The notes beneath the pieces are model-generated. The model had not been told where the DNA came from. It saw only the letters and a program-made list of their open reading frames with translations, and did not search any database. From G963702155 sp963702155 (GTDB taxonomy: Bacteria; Pseudomonadota; Alphaproteobacteria; Micavibrionales; Micavibrionaceae), in assembly GCA_963702155.1 (NCBI GenBank), contig OY969717.1:1054001-1118000 (forward strand): 64,000 nt of DNA, given 5' to 3'. Position numbers and translations under genes: made by a program. Positions 28,024 through 37,540 of the stretch are shown here, one piece after another (the first letter of the stretch is position 1; every line of letters starts with the position of its first letter).

Positions 28024-28611
28024 TCAGAAAACAGCCTTCAATTTCTCAAACGCATCTGCGCGATGTGAAATCATGTGCTTATCGTGTGGTTTCATTTCCG
28101 CAAATGTCACATCATAGCCATTGGCCTGAAAAACCGGATCATACCCAAACCCTTTATTCCCGCGCGCAGGCCAAACAATCTCGCCATTGACCCGCCCTTC
28201 AAAAGTCTCAATGTGCCCGTCCGGCCACGCCATAGCTAACACACAAACAAAATAAGCACTCCGGTCTTGGATATCGCCGAGCGCCTCATGCACTTTTTTC
28301 ATTGCCAGATAAAAATCTCGCGGCTCTCCCGCCCAGCGCGCCGAATATATGCCCGGATCACCGCCCAACCCATTAACCGCTAAACCGCTATCATCGGCCA
28401 GCGCAACTTTCCCGCTCCGCTCCGCCGCCGCGCGCGCTTTCAAAATCGCATTTTCCACAAACGTCGCGCCCGTCTCCTCCGGCTCCGGCAAATCCAATTC
28501 ACCCGCCGTATAGAAACGCTCCACATAATCACCAATTAAATCCGCAATCTCCCGCGCTTTCCCTTTATTATGGGTCGCCAAAACAAGTTCTTTTTCTGTA
28601 AATTTTCTCAT
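28024..28611 (-). CDS. rdgB: Non-canonical purine NTP pyrophosphatase RdgB/HAM1
   Basis: 195 residues. LVLATHNKGKAREI at the N-terminus and the active-site block LADDSGLAVNGLGGDPGIYS with catalytic Asp match the ITPase family. GNKGFGYDPVF is also present. It hydrolyses ITP, XTP and dITP to monophosphates, keeping them out of nucleic acids. Downstream of rph, as usual in Alphaproteobacteria. Confidence 0.96.
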   Translation of the reverse strand: MRKFTEKELVLATHNKGKAREIADLIGDYVERFYTAGELDLPEPEETGATFVENAILKARAAAERSGKVALADDSGLAVNGLGGDPGIYSARWAGEPRDFYLAMKKVHEALGDIQDRSAYFVCVLAMAWPDGHIETFEGRVNGEIVWPARGNKGFGYDPVFQANGYDVTFAEMKPHDKHMISHRADAFEKLKAVF

Positions 28612-28721
28612 ATATTCTCAAACATAATTATCAAGAAGAATCAGCGACGCGGAATTCTATAAATAATTTTAAGTAGATTACTTGGGTTAAAGCCTTGGAA
28701 AATAGAGTAAAATATCTAAAC

Positions 28722-29441
28722 CTAAATCCCAAGCGCTTCTTTTTGCATCGCTGTTAAAGCAGCACATCCTTGCTTTGCCAGCTTTAAAAGTTCCAGGAAT
28801 TCATCCTCGGTAAACGCCTCACCTTCAGCCGTACCTTGAATTTCGCAAATATTTCCTGAACCTGTCATAACAAAATTCGCATCTGTATCCGCCGCACTAT
28901 CCTCATCATAATCAAGGTCAAGTACGGGCACACCTTTATAGATACCGCATGAAATTGCAGATACCATATCTTTAACAGGCACATCTTTAATGACACCGAT
29001 TTTGACAAGATATTGCATCGCCATATACATCGCCACAAATCCCCCCGTAACCGCCGCCGTGCGCGTACCGCCATCGGCTTGAATAACATCGCAATCAATT
29101 TTAATTTGCCGCTCCCCTAAGGATTCCATATCCACAACGGCGCGTAATGCCCGCCCAATAAGCCTTTGTATCTCTTGCGTACGGCCAGATTGCTTGCCTT
29201 TCGCGGCCTCCCTGTTCATCCGGCTACCCGTTGAACGCGGCAACATACCGTATTCTGCAGTGACCCAACCTTTACCCGTATTTTTCATCCAGCGCGGTAC
29301 ATTCTCATCAACACTCGCCAAACATAAAACATGCGTATCGCCGAACTTAACCAGACACGACCCTTCGGCGTGTTTATTTACATCAGTTAAAAATTCAACG
29401 TCTCTAAGGGATTCAGGCGCGCGCCCTGATGGTCTAGACAT
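28722..29441 (-). CDS. rph: Ribonuclease PH
   Basis: 239 residues from the ATG at 29441 (MSRPSGRAP). Motifs: GWVTAEYGMLPRSTGSR, GRTQEIQRLIGRALRAV and DCDVIQADGGTRTAAVTGG are all conserved RNase PH blocks. It trims tRNA 3' ends by phosphorolysis. It is divergent from hrcA, the typical rph/hrcA arrangement, with a 130-base promoter gap in between. Confidence 0.96.
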   Translation of the reverse strand: MSRPSGRAPESLRDVEFLTDVNKHAEGSCLVKFGDTHVLCLASVDENVPRWMKNTGKGWVTAEYGMLPRSTGSRMNREAAKGKQSGRTQEIQRLIGRALRAVVDMESLGERQIKIDCDVIQADGGTRTAAVTGGFVAMYMAMQYLVKIGVIKDVPVKDMVSAISCGIYKGVPVLDLDYDEDSAADTDANFVMTGSGNICEIQGTAEGEAFTEDEFLELLKLAKQGCAALTAMQKEALGI

Positions 29442-29577
29442 AATATTCTTCATTCTACTTTAAGGTTAATAATGCGCCTCACCCTAAAGCCACAGATACA
29501 AAAGTCAACAAGGCTTTTACAAAGTATTATAATTAAAACGCCTTGGCGTAAGCCGCATTCACATTTATATTAAAACC

Positions 29578-30615
29578 ATGATTACAGAATTAAACGAACG
29601 ATCCAGAACAGTTTTCAGATATATTGTGGATTCTTATTTGAATATAGGCGCGCCCGTAGGTTCCCGAACAATCTCAAAAAAATCCGGATTATCACTTTCC
29701 CCTGCCAGTATCCGTAACATTATGTCTGATTTGGAATATGCCGGTCTTTTATACAGCCCCCATACCTCCGCCGGACGTATTCCAACGGATCAGGGGTTAC
29801 GGCTTTACATTGATGGGCTTATGCAAATATCCCACTTAAGCAAGGAAGAACAAAACAAGATTGAGGCAACTGTCCGTTCATCAGGTAAAAACATTGAAGA
29901 TATTTTAGAACAAACCTCAAATCGTCTTTCCGGATTATCGGCTTGTGCCTCATTGGTCATGGCACCCAAGAACGATAGCCCGATTGAACAGATCCAGTTT
30001 GTAAAACTTCAGCCCTATAAAATTTTAAGTGTGCTGGTGCTACAAAATGGAATGGTTGAAAATCGCGTTATTGAAACCGAAGACGATATCCCCCCCCATG
30101 CCCTTACCGCCGCCGCTAACTATTTAAATGCAAAACTGGATGGTAAAAGTCTGTCACAATCCAAACAAAACATTCAAGACGATATAAAAAACAATCAGAC
30201 ACAGCTGGATATCATCACACAAAGGCTAGTCGAAAAAGGTTTGGCGCTACCTGCAACAAAGGGCGCGAGCCGTATTATCATTCGCGGTCAGTCAAACCTG
30301 CTTGATGATGTAAAGGCTATTGAGGATCTAGAGCGCGCGCGTGCACTTTTAACGTATCTTGATGAGCAAAAAAATATGATAGATTTACTAGGTGATCTGG
30401 ACGATGCACAAGGTGTGCAGATTTTTATCGGGGCAGAAAACGGATATTTTGATCAATCCGGCTGGTCTATGATCCTTTCTCCGTATAAAAGCACGGATAA
30501 TAACATTGTTGGGGCAATCGGCGTAATTGGCCCCACCCGCCTGAATTATGACCGTATTATCCCGTTGGTTGACTATACATCTCAAATGATCAGTAAAATT
30601 ATAGATGACATGTAA
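29578..30615 (+). CDS. hrcA: Heat-inducible transcription repressor HrcA
   Basis: 345 residues, typical. The winged-helix N-terminus has GAPVGSRTISKKSGLSLSPA and IRNIMSDLEYAGLLYSPHTS, with the GRIPTDQGLRLYID block next. It represses groESL and similar genes by binding CIRCE. I could not find a CIRCE inverted repeat in the rph-hrcA gap or before dnaK, so the target is likely elsewhere in the genome. Confidence 0.95.
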   Translation: MITELNERSRTVFRYIVDSYLNIGAPVGSRTISKKSGLSLSPASIRNIMSDLEYAGLLYSPHTSAGRIPTDQGLRLYIDGLMQISHLSKEEQNKIEATVRSSGKNIEDILEQTSNRLSGLSACASLVMAPKNDSPIEQIQFVKLQPYKILSVLVLQNGMVENRVIETEDDIPPHALTAAANYLNAKLDGKSLSQSKQNIQDDIKNNQTQLDIITQRLVEKGLALPATKGASRIIIRGQSNLLDDVKAIEDLERARALLTYLDEQKNMIDLLGDLDDAQGVQIFIGAENGYFDQSGWSMILSPYKSTDNNIVGAIGVIGPTRLNYDRIIPLVDYTSQMISKIIDDM

Positions 30616-30705
30616 ATACTAGCAGTTCTTATTCTTCTATAAATTGACAAAACCACGCAAGATATCCATAGTCATAATGACCAATAGAAAACGAAAGTAA
30701 TCAAA

Positions 30706-31980
30706 ATGAATAAAACGCTTCTGGCTCTTTTCGCAACGACATATCTTTGTCTCAATGGCATGGTTTATTTGGGTGCATCCCCCGCCCACGCACAAGAAAC
30801 AGATAACGATATAGTATTGGAGCAAACCGAAGAAGCCGCAGAGCGTAATGAAGAAATTATCGAGCAACGTGCGGACGAACGCCAATCAAACCGTAATATA
30901 GATGAAGTTTTCGATGGCATTTTTGAAGAAAATGACACAGATAACGACGATGTAACACCAGAACGTGCCAGAGATATGGCACGAGAGCAATTGGATGAGC
31001 AGGAAAACTCATCAGAAAATAATGATGCGGAAACAAACCAAGAAGAACGAGATATAGAAGATGCCGGCACCCGAAAAAGTGCAGGCAAAAAATATGTATC
31101 AGATGGTAGCGAAAGCAAAACCATTGGTGGTGATAATCCTGATGAAGATATTACTGGGGATCAAAGTGAAGATGATAAAAAAGATGAAGAAGATGATAAA
31201 GACGATGGTCCCGGTCTTCTCTCAAACTCGTCTTTTAAAATCGCACTAACCCGCACACCTAATCTAACCCCCAATCAAACCACATTGCAAATATCGCAAC
31301 CTATGTCGATCAGTGGGTGCGCAAAAATAAAACTAAAAGAGCCGGAAGTAAAATTCGCGGGCAAAGGATTATGGGTCACTGTAAAACAGCCCATCATAAA
31401 ACTGGACAAATCTCCACGCTACGGCATTACAAATTGCGCCAATCCCGTCGGCAGTGCAAAAAGTGAAATTATATTGGACAAAAACGAGCTTCAAGATAAA
31501 GGCATTAAAGAACTGCGCCTTCGCAATGATTTTGGCAGTGAAACCTACATGGTAAATATCACCCAAAATAAAATGGAGCTTATCCCAAAAGCAGATACAA
31601 CCCTATTTACGCCTGAACGTTTACGAATGCCTGGTTCGAACCCGCTAATATATTGGTTTTATCCCAATAATACATTGCTATTGACCATATCATTGGCAAA
31701 AGACCCGAAAGCTTTAAGCAACGATATTTATACTTTGATGACCAATAATGGACTTGTACCCATGCAAAAACATCTTAGGGGATTTGACCAACATAAGGCA
31801 GAACATGGTATATTCTACGCCTTCGATCCAACGGGCCGTCTTTCCGCGCAAATTGCAGCTGAAAAATATATAAACTTGGGCACTATTCATGAGTATGATG
31901 TTATAACGGGCGCACAGGGACAGGAAACGCGAAAAAAAAATATCCCTGTACTCGCAAAATCTTTGAGTTTGACAGATTGA
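30706..31980 (+). CDS. Exported acidic protein of unknown function
   Basis: 424 residues. An N-terminal signal peptide ends near residue 28 (SPAHAQE). Residues about 30-165 are highly acidic and low-complexity (Glu/Asp runs), likely unstructured. A C-terminal folded part follows (about 190-420), with LQISQPMSISGCAKIKLKE and IPKADTTLFTPERLRMPGSN. It separates hrcA from grpE, which are usually adjacent. The family is not recognised, and a periplasmic or surface role is only a guess. Confidence 0.65.
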   Translation: MNKTLLALFATTYLCLNGMVYLGASPAHAQETDNDIVLEQTEEAAERNEEIIEQRADERQSNRNIDEVFDGIFEENDTDNDDVTPERARDMAREQLDEQENSSENNDAETNQEERDIEDAGTRKSAGKKYVSDGSESKTIGGDNPDEDITGDQSEDDKKDEEDDKDDGPGLLSNSSFKIALTRTPNLTPNQTTLQISQPMSISGCAKIKLKEPEVKFAGKGLWVTVKQPIIKLDKSPRYGITNCANPVGSAKSEIILDKNELQDKGIKELRLRNDFGSETYMVNITQNKMELIPKADTTLFTPERLRMPGSNPLIYWFYPNNTLLLTISLAKDPKALSNDIYTLMTNNGLVPMQKHLRGFDQHKAEHGIFYAFDPTGRLSAQIAAEKYINLGTIHEYDVITGAQGQETRKKNIPVLAKSLSLTD

Positions 31981-32050
31981 TCTAAAACGCTATGTTCGTG
32001 CGTATATCATTTTTGTAAACAAAATAAAAAGAGTGCGATAAAAAATAGCA

Positions 32051-32776
32051 ATGAATAACGACAACGATATACCTGAAGACGATTTTGACATCAGCCTTGA
32101 TAATGAAAGCGCGCAAGAGGCTTTAAATGCCGATCTAGAAGCCGCAATGCGTGAGGAACGCGAAGATATTGAAAGCGGCGAACACGAAGAGCTTGAACAT
32201 ATACACGCGCAATCAGAACCTAACGAACGTGCAATTATCGAAGCGCTTCAAGATGAACTAGACAAGGCCAAAGACACATCCCTACGCGCAATGGCAGAGG
32301 CCGAAAACGCACGCAAGCGTGCCATCCGCGAGAAAACAGATGCGGCCAACTTTGCAATAACCGGTTTCGCGCGCGATCTTTTGGGCGTTGCAGATAATTT
32401 GCGACGCGCTCTTGATGCCGTACCGGGGGATTTGGCCGAAAATGATGTCCGCATTCAAAACCTTTTGGAAGGAATAGAAGCCACCGAACGCGAACTCTTG
32501 CGCGGGTTTGAAAAAAACGGGCTGAAAGCGATAAACCCCGAAGGTGAAAACTTTGACCCCAATTTTCACGAAGTAATGTTTGAAAGCCCCGCCGCGCCTG
32601 GACAAAAAGCTGGCGCGATCACTCAAATCATTGAAACAGGATATATTTTGAATGACCGTTTATTACGCCCTGCCAGAGTAGGCGTTGCAAAAGATAATGG
32701 CGCAAATAACAATACGGCTGCAGAAGGGCAAAATACACCGCCGCGCGCCGGCGGCAGTATTGATACGAAAGTATAA
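32051..32776 (+). CDS. grpE: Nucleotide exchange factor GrpE
   Basis: 241 residues. The acidic N-terminus (about 1-70) is longer than usual. The coiled coil (ELDKAKDTSLRAMAEAENARK) and the beta domain FDPNFHEVMFESPA followed by GYILNDRLLRPARVGVAK are GrpE hallmarks. It releases ADP from DnaK. It is encoded 266 bases before dnaK. Confidence 0.94.
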   Translation: MNNDNDIPEDDFDISLDNESAQEALNADLEAAMREEREDIESGEHEELEHIHAQSEPNERAIIEALQDELDKAKDTSLRAMAEAENARKRAIREKTDAANFAITGFARDLLGVADNLRRALDAVPGDLAENDVRIQNLLEGIEATERELLRGFEKNGLKAINPEGENFDPNFHEVMFESPAAPGQKAGAITQIIETGYILNDRLLRPARVGVAKDNGANNNTAAEGQNTPPRAGGSIDTKV

Positions 32777-33042
32777 TATATATAAATTTGATCTGCGGGC
32801 AAAACTACCGCGTATATTAATTATAAAAGACGAAAACAAAACATTAGTAAAAAATAGAATGTTTAAAACGCCTTTTAAAATAAAAAGAGAAACTGGCATT
32901 TATTCTTTAATGTGTTATATCTAACGCCTTATTTGATAAAACGGTTTTTTTAAAAAACCAAATATAAAGACGCGACATTGGTATATAAATAACCAAAAGC
33001 GCCTTTTAAAAAATTTGCTATAACAAAGAGGTAGAATTAAAA
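32777..33042 (+). other. Intergenic region between grpE and dnaK
   Basis: AT-rich, 266 bases. It contains a hairpin-like repeat, GGTTTTTTT / AAAAAACC (32942-32959), which may end the grpE transcript or fold in a 5' leader. An AAAGAGGT ribosome site precedes dnaK. No CIRCE and no clear sigma-32 promoter could be assigned. Confidence 0.4.
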
Positions 33043-35001
33043 ATGAGCAAAATTATCGGTATTGATTTAGGAACAACAAATTCATGTGTCTCCGTAATGG
33101 ACGGAAAAGAGCCGCGCGTTATTGAAAACGCAGAAGGTGCACGCACAACCCCGTCTATGATTGCCTTTACAAAAGATGGTGAGCGTTTGGTCGGTCAGCC
33201 CGCAAAACGTCAAGCCGTTACAAACCCCGAAAATACACTTTATGGCATCAAACGTCTGATCGGTCGCCGTTTTAAAGATAAACAAGTGCAAGAAATGGCA
33301 AAACCGCCGCTTTTAATATTGTTGAAGGCGATAACGGCGATGCATGGGTCGAAATTAATGGCGAAAAATATGCACCTTCTCAAATCTCTGCCATGGTTCT
33401 TGCAGAAAATGAAAGAAACTGCCGAGAGCTTTTTGGGTGAAAAAGTTACAAAGGCTGTTATTACTGTTCCTGCCTACTTTAATGATTCTCAACGTCAAGC
33501 CACAAAAGATGCCGGTAAAATTGCCGGCCTTGAAGTTGAGCGTATTATTAACGAGCCGACAGCCGCCGCGCTTGCATATGGTTTGGATAAGAAAAATTCT
33601 GGAACGATCGCGGTTTATGACCTTGGTGGCGGTACATTTGATATCTCTATTCTTGAAATTGGCGATGGCGTATTTGAGGTGAAATCTACCAACGGTGATA
33701 CGTTCCTTGGTGGTGAGGATTTCGACGTCCGCATTATCGAATATCTGGCCGACGAGTTTAAAAAAGAGCAAGGCATTGACCTGCGCGAAGATAAGCTTGC
33801 GCTTGCAGCGTTTGAAAGAAGCCGCTGAAAAAGCAAAGATCGAGCTGTCGTCAACAACGCAGACAGAAGTCAACTTGCCGTTTATTACGGCAGACGCAAC
33901 CGGGCCAAAACACCTTAATGTCAAACTTATCCCGTGCAAAACTCGAAAGTCTTGTCGAAGATTTGGTCAAGCGCACAATTGAACCATGTAAAAGCCGCAC
34001 TTAAAGATGCAGGTTTAAAGCCTTCTGAAATTGATGATGTTGTGTTGGTTGGTGGTATGACACGCATGCCGAAAATCATTGAAACTGTTAAGGATTATTT
34101 CGGTAAAGAACCACATAAAGGCGTAAATCCGGACGAGGTTGTTGCCAATGGCGCGGCCATTCAGGGCGGTGTTTTGCAAGGCGATGTTAAAGATGTTCTT
34201 TTGCTTGGATGTTACGCCGCTTTCACTTGGGTATCGAAACACTTGGCGGTGTGTTCACACGTTTGATTGATCGGAACACAACCATTCCAACCAAAAAATC
34301 GCAAGTATTCTCAACAGCTGAAGACAACCAGAATGCTGTAACCATCCGTGTTTTCCAAGGTGAACGTGAAATGGCGGCGGATAACAAATTGCTTGGCCAA
34401 TTTGATCTGGTCGGTATTCCCCCTGCTCCGCGCGGTATTCCGCAAATCGAGGTAACATTTGATATTGATGCCAACGGTATTGTGAATGTCTCCGCCAAGG
34501 ATAAGGCGACAAATAAGGAACAGCAAATCCGTATTCAGGCAAGTGGCGGTCTCTCCGATGATGATATCGATCAAATGGTCAAAGATGCCGAAGCCAATGC
34601 CGATGCAGATAAAGAAAAACGCGAAATGGTCGAAGCCAAAAATCAGGCAGAATCCATGATCCACACAACGGAAAAGACTCTTGAAGATCTTGGCGATCAA
34701 GCTGCCCGAAGAAGAGAAAAGCAATGTTGAAAAAGCGATTGCAGATCTCAAAACCGCGCTCGAAGCCGAAGATTTGGATGCCGTAAAGGAAAAAACAGAA
34801 AGCCTTATGCAGGCCAGTATGAAGATTGGTGAAATGGCATACCGTAAAGCGCAAGAAGAAAACGCCGGTGAAGAAGATATGGATACGCCCGAAGGGGACG
34901 CATCTGCAAATGCCGAGCCAATAAATGATGATGTTTTAGACGCGGATTTTACAGATCTTGAAGTCGAAGATGAAGAATCATCCGAAGAAAAAAGCGCATA
35001 A
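33043..35001 (+). CDS. dnaK: Chaperone DnaK (eight indels in this sequence)
   Basis: Corrected, it reads as about 650 residues, close to the usual DnaK length. It starts IIGIDLGTTNSCVSVMDG and includes AYFNDSQRQATKDAGKIAGL, INEPTAAALAYGLD and DLGGGTFDISILEI. The frame breaks at 33302/33303 (third base of Lys missing), 33402 (CTT+G), 33805 (CTT+G), 33929 (CTT+A), 33987 (CCA+T), 34207 (CTT+G), 34229 (CTT+G) and 34701 (CAA+G). In all seven additions both third-base choices are synonymous. With these changes length is divisible by three. DnaK is normally essential or nearly so, so assembly error is the simplest reading. Confidence 0.94.
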
Positions 35002-35020
35002 AAGCCAAAATAAACTTAAA

Positions 35021-35050
35021 GTCTCCGGTATTACGTTACGTGCCGGAGAC
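35021..35050 (+). terminator. Strong hairpin downstream of dnaK
   Basis: GTCTCCGG at 35021-35028 pairs with CCGGAGAC at 35043-35050 across a 14-base loop. It begins 20 bases after the dnaK stop. There is no T run, so it may be a processing or stabilising hairpin rather than a true terminator. Confidence 0.6.
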
Positions 35051-35082
35051 TCTACGTCAGATAATCGCAAAAAAAAGCAGTA

Positions 35083-35436
35083 TTGATTTTGACCGATAAG
35101 CCGGAAGACCCAAACAATATGGCCGCCATCGACCCACAAACACAAACCCTTGTATCATATTATGAGGTGCTTGGCATAACACCGGATTGCACCGATGCCG
35201 TTGTAAAGGCCAATTATAAAAGACTTGCACTCACCTATCATCCGGATCACAACCCCCTAAAACGTAATGCAGCGCAAAAGAAGTTCTTGCTAATAAACGA
35301 GGCTTATAAACACCTGAATACAAAAGAAAAAAGAGCGCACTATGACAGTGTAATACGCTCAAAAAATGACAACAAAAAACCGTTTATATCTCAGATAACC
35401 GATATATTCCGCCCCTCAAATAAAAACATTTCGTAA
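35083..35436 (+). CDS. Short J-domain protein
   Basis: 117 residues from a TTG at 35083, or 105 from the ATG at 35119. It holds only a J-domain: YYEVLGITPDCTDAVVKANY, then the HPD triplet in TYHPDHNPLKRN, then FLLINEAYKHLN. It lacks the G/F region, zinc fingers and C-terminal domain of full DnaJ. It lies between dnaK and dnaJ, so it may be an extra DnaK co-chaperone. Family role inferred from HPD. Confidence 0.85.
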   Translation: MILTDKPEDPNNMAAIDPQTQTLVSYYEVLGITPDCTDAVVKANYKRLALTYHPDHNPLKRNAAQKKFLLINEAYKHLNTKEKRAHYDSVIRSKNDNKKPFISQITDIFRPSNKNIS

Positions 35437-35456
35437 AAAGTAATCAAGGATAATCA

Positions 35457-36629
35457 ATGAGCAAAAAAGATTACTATGAAATTTTAGGCGCGAAAAAAGA
35501 CGCCACCGCGGATGAGCTTAAAAAATCGTACCGCAAACTGGCTATGAAATATCATCCCGATCGAAATAAAGATGACAAAACTGCCGAAGCCAAATTCAAA
35601 GAGCTAAATGAAGCATACGATGTTTTAAAAGATGACCAAAAACGTGCGGCTTACAACCAATACGGTCATGGCGCATTTGACGGCTCTATGGGCGGTGGCG
35701 GTGGCGGTTTCCGCGGTGCAGGTGGCGCGCAAGGGTTTGGTAATTTTTCCGACATATTCGAAGACATGTTCGGTGACTTTATGGGCGGACAAGGCGGACG
35801 TACCCAAAGCGGACGCGGCGGTGCGGCGCGCGGTTCTGACATGCAATACACCATGGAAATTACACTCGAAGACGCGTTTAAAGGTAAAGACGCTACCATA
35901 AAAATACCCGTTAATGATGAATGTGACAAATGTACAGGCAGCGGTGCAGAGCCCGGTACGACAGCCGATAAATGCGCAACCTGCGATGGCATTGGCCGCG
36001 TCCGCCAACAACAGGGCTTCTTCACAATTGAACGCGCCTGCCCGACATGCTTGGGTCAGGGGCAAACGATTACAGACCCATGCACAAAATGTTCAGGCTC
36101 TGGCCGTTTACGAAAAAACAAAACCTTGAAAGTTAAAATTCCCGCCGGTGTAGACCATGGTCGGCGTATCCGCCTTAGCGGTGAAGGCGAAGCCGGCGTG
36201 CGCGGCGGGCCAAAGGGTGATTTATATGTCTTGCTTGCTGTAAAACCGCACAGGCTATTTAAACGCGATGGCGCAAACTTATATTGCCGCGTCCCAATCA
36301 CTGTAACAAAAGCATCGCTCGGCGGTGATATCGAAGTCCCGACGATTGAAGGCACACGCTCAAAGGTTAAAATTCCCGCCGGCACACAAACGGGGCAACA
36401 ATTCCGCCTAAAAGGTAAAGGAATGAGCATGTTACGTTCCGAAGCTTACGGCGATATGTATATTGAAACTTTTGTTGAAACCCCTGTCAATCTGGATGGT
36501 AAGCAAAAGGACTTGATGAAAGAACTGGATAAATCCATTGGCGATGGTAAATCCGGCAATAAACACTCACCGGAATCCAGCGGCTTTTTCACAAAGGTAA
36601 AAGAATTCTGGGAAGATTTGAAAGAATAA
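35457..36629 (+). CDS. dnaJ: Chaperone protein DnaJ
   Basis: 390 residues. J-domain with HPD in KYHPDRNKDD, then the Gly/Phe-rich region (about 74-115), then four zinc-finger repeats: CDKCTGSG, CATCDGIG, CPTCLGQG and CTKCSGSG. The C-terminal substrate domain follows. It delivers substrates to DnaK and stimulates its ATPase. Frame is intact. A 20-base gap separates it from the J-domain gene. Confidence 0.97.
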   Translation: MSKKDYYEILGAKKDATADELKKSYRKLAMKYHPDRNKDDKTAEAKFKELNEAYDVLKDDQKRAAYNQYGHGAFDGSMGGGGGGFRGAGGAQGFGNFSDIFEDMFGDFMGGQGGRTQSGRGGAARGSDMQYTMEITLEDAFKGKDATIKIPVNDECDKCTGSGAEPGTTADKCATCDGIGRVRQQQGFFTIERACPTCLGQGQTITDPCTKCSGSGRLRKNKTLKVKIPAGVDHGRRIRLSGEGEAGVRGGPKGDLYVLLAVKPHRLFKRDGANLYCRVPITVTKASLGGDIEVPTIEGTRSKVKIPAGTQTGQQFRLKGKGMSMLRSEAYGDMYIETFVETPVNLDGKQKDLMKELDKSIGDGKSGNKHSPESSGFFTKVKEFWEDLKE

Positions 36630-36733
36630 AAATATTGAGTGTATGGATTCTAAATTTGTTCAGAATATATACGAAAAGAAATTGGATATAGTATTTTTTA
36701 TAAAAAAACATCCTATGATAGGGTAGTAAAACC

Positions 36734-37516
36734 ATGACCATAAAAATCGGTATTACTGGCTGCAAAGGCCGGGTAGGTTCACTCCTCACTGCTGAACTGC
36801 AATCTGGATCTTATCCAGCGCTAGAGCTTGCGGGTGGTACAGATTTAAAAATGAAACAAGCGGATAAAACGGCGAATTTTTTTATAACTGAAAACCCGAA
36901 TGAATTATTCGAACGCGCCGATGTAATCATCGATTTTACAACCCCCGAAGCCACCCGCAAACACATGTGGCTCGCCGCTAAAAGCAAAACCCCCCTTATA
37001 ATAGGCACAACGGGTCTTGATGTAGGCGATGAAGCCGAATTAAAAGATACCGCGCAAGAAACCGCCATCGTCTACACCGCAAATATGAGCGTTGGCGTGA
37101 ACATCCTCCTCTCCCTCATAGAGCAAGCCGCCGCCAAATTAGAACCAGAAAACTGGGATATCGAAATATTCGAAAGTCATCACAAATATAAGGTGGACGC
37201 GCCTTCTGGAACCGCACTCGCCATGGGGAAAGCCGCCGCATCTGGCCGGGGCATTGAACTGAACGATAAAGCCATCTACAGCCGCGAAGGTCAAACTGGT
37301 ACGCGTAAAGATGGCGATATTGGCTTTTCCGTTGCGCGCGGCGGCGATGTAGTCGGTGAACACACCGCATATTTCTATGCCCAAGGCGAGCGGTTAGAAT
37401 TATCCCATATCGCAACAGACCGTAGCCTTTTTGCAAAAGGTGCATTAAAGGCCGCCACATGGGCATCATCCCAAAAGCCCGGATTATATAACATGAAAGA
37501 TGTTTTGGGTTTGTAA
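36734..37516 (+). CDS. dapB: 4-hydroxy-tetrahydrodipicolinate reductase
   Basis: 260 residues. Nucleotide-binding ITGCKGRVGSLLTAELQ at the N-terminus, then DFTTPEATRKH and GTTGLD, and the catalytic ESHHKYKVDAPSGTALAMG. VGEHTAYF is a typical later block. It makes tetrahydrodipicolinate in the lysine and diaminopimelate pathway. It follows dnaJ, an arrangement common in Alphaproteobacteria. Confidence 0.96.
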   Translation: MTIKIGITGCKGRVGSLLTAELQSGSYPALELAGGTDLKMKQADKTANFFITENPNELFERADVIIDFTTPEATRKHMWLAAKSKTPLIIGTTGLDVGDEAELKDTAQETAIVYTANMSVGVNILLSLIEQAAAKLEPENWDIEIFESHHKYKVDAPSGTALAMGKAAASGRGIELNDKAIYSREGQTGTRKDGDIGFSVARGGDVVGEHTAYFYAQGERLELSHIATDRSLFAKGALKAATWASSQKPGLYNMKDVLGL

Positions 37517-37532
37517 GCGTAATATATTACGC
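37517..37532. repeat. Perfect palindrome at the dapB end
   Basis: GCGTAATATATTACGC is a perfect 16-base palindrome immediately after the dapB stop. It may act in transcript ending between two convergent genes. There is no T run. Confidence 0.5.
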
Positions 37533-37540
37533 CTGTTATA

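Noticed and set aside
29454..29577. CIRCE element before hrcA
   Set aside because: No TTAGCACTC-N9-GAGTGCTAA inverted repeat was seen in the rph-hrcA gap or ahead of dnaK.
33043..35001. Programmed +1 ribosomal frameshifting in dnaK
   Set aside because: The sites do not share one slippery motif, one site is a deletion, and the bases fit synonymous third-position alternatives. The same pattern occurs in serS, secD and pcm.
35625..36065. Minus-strand ORFs inside dnaJ
   Set aside because: They mirror the Gly-rich and Cys-rich coding of dnaJ, lack ribosome sites and resemble no protein.
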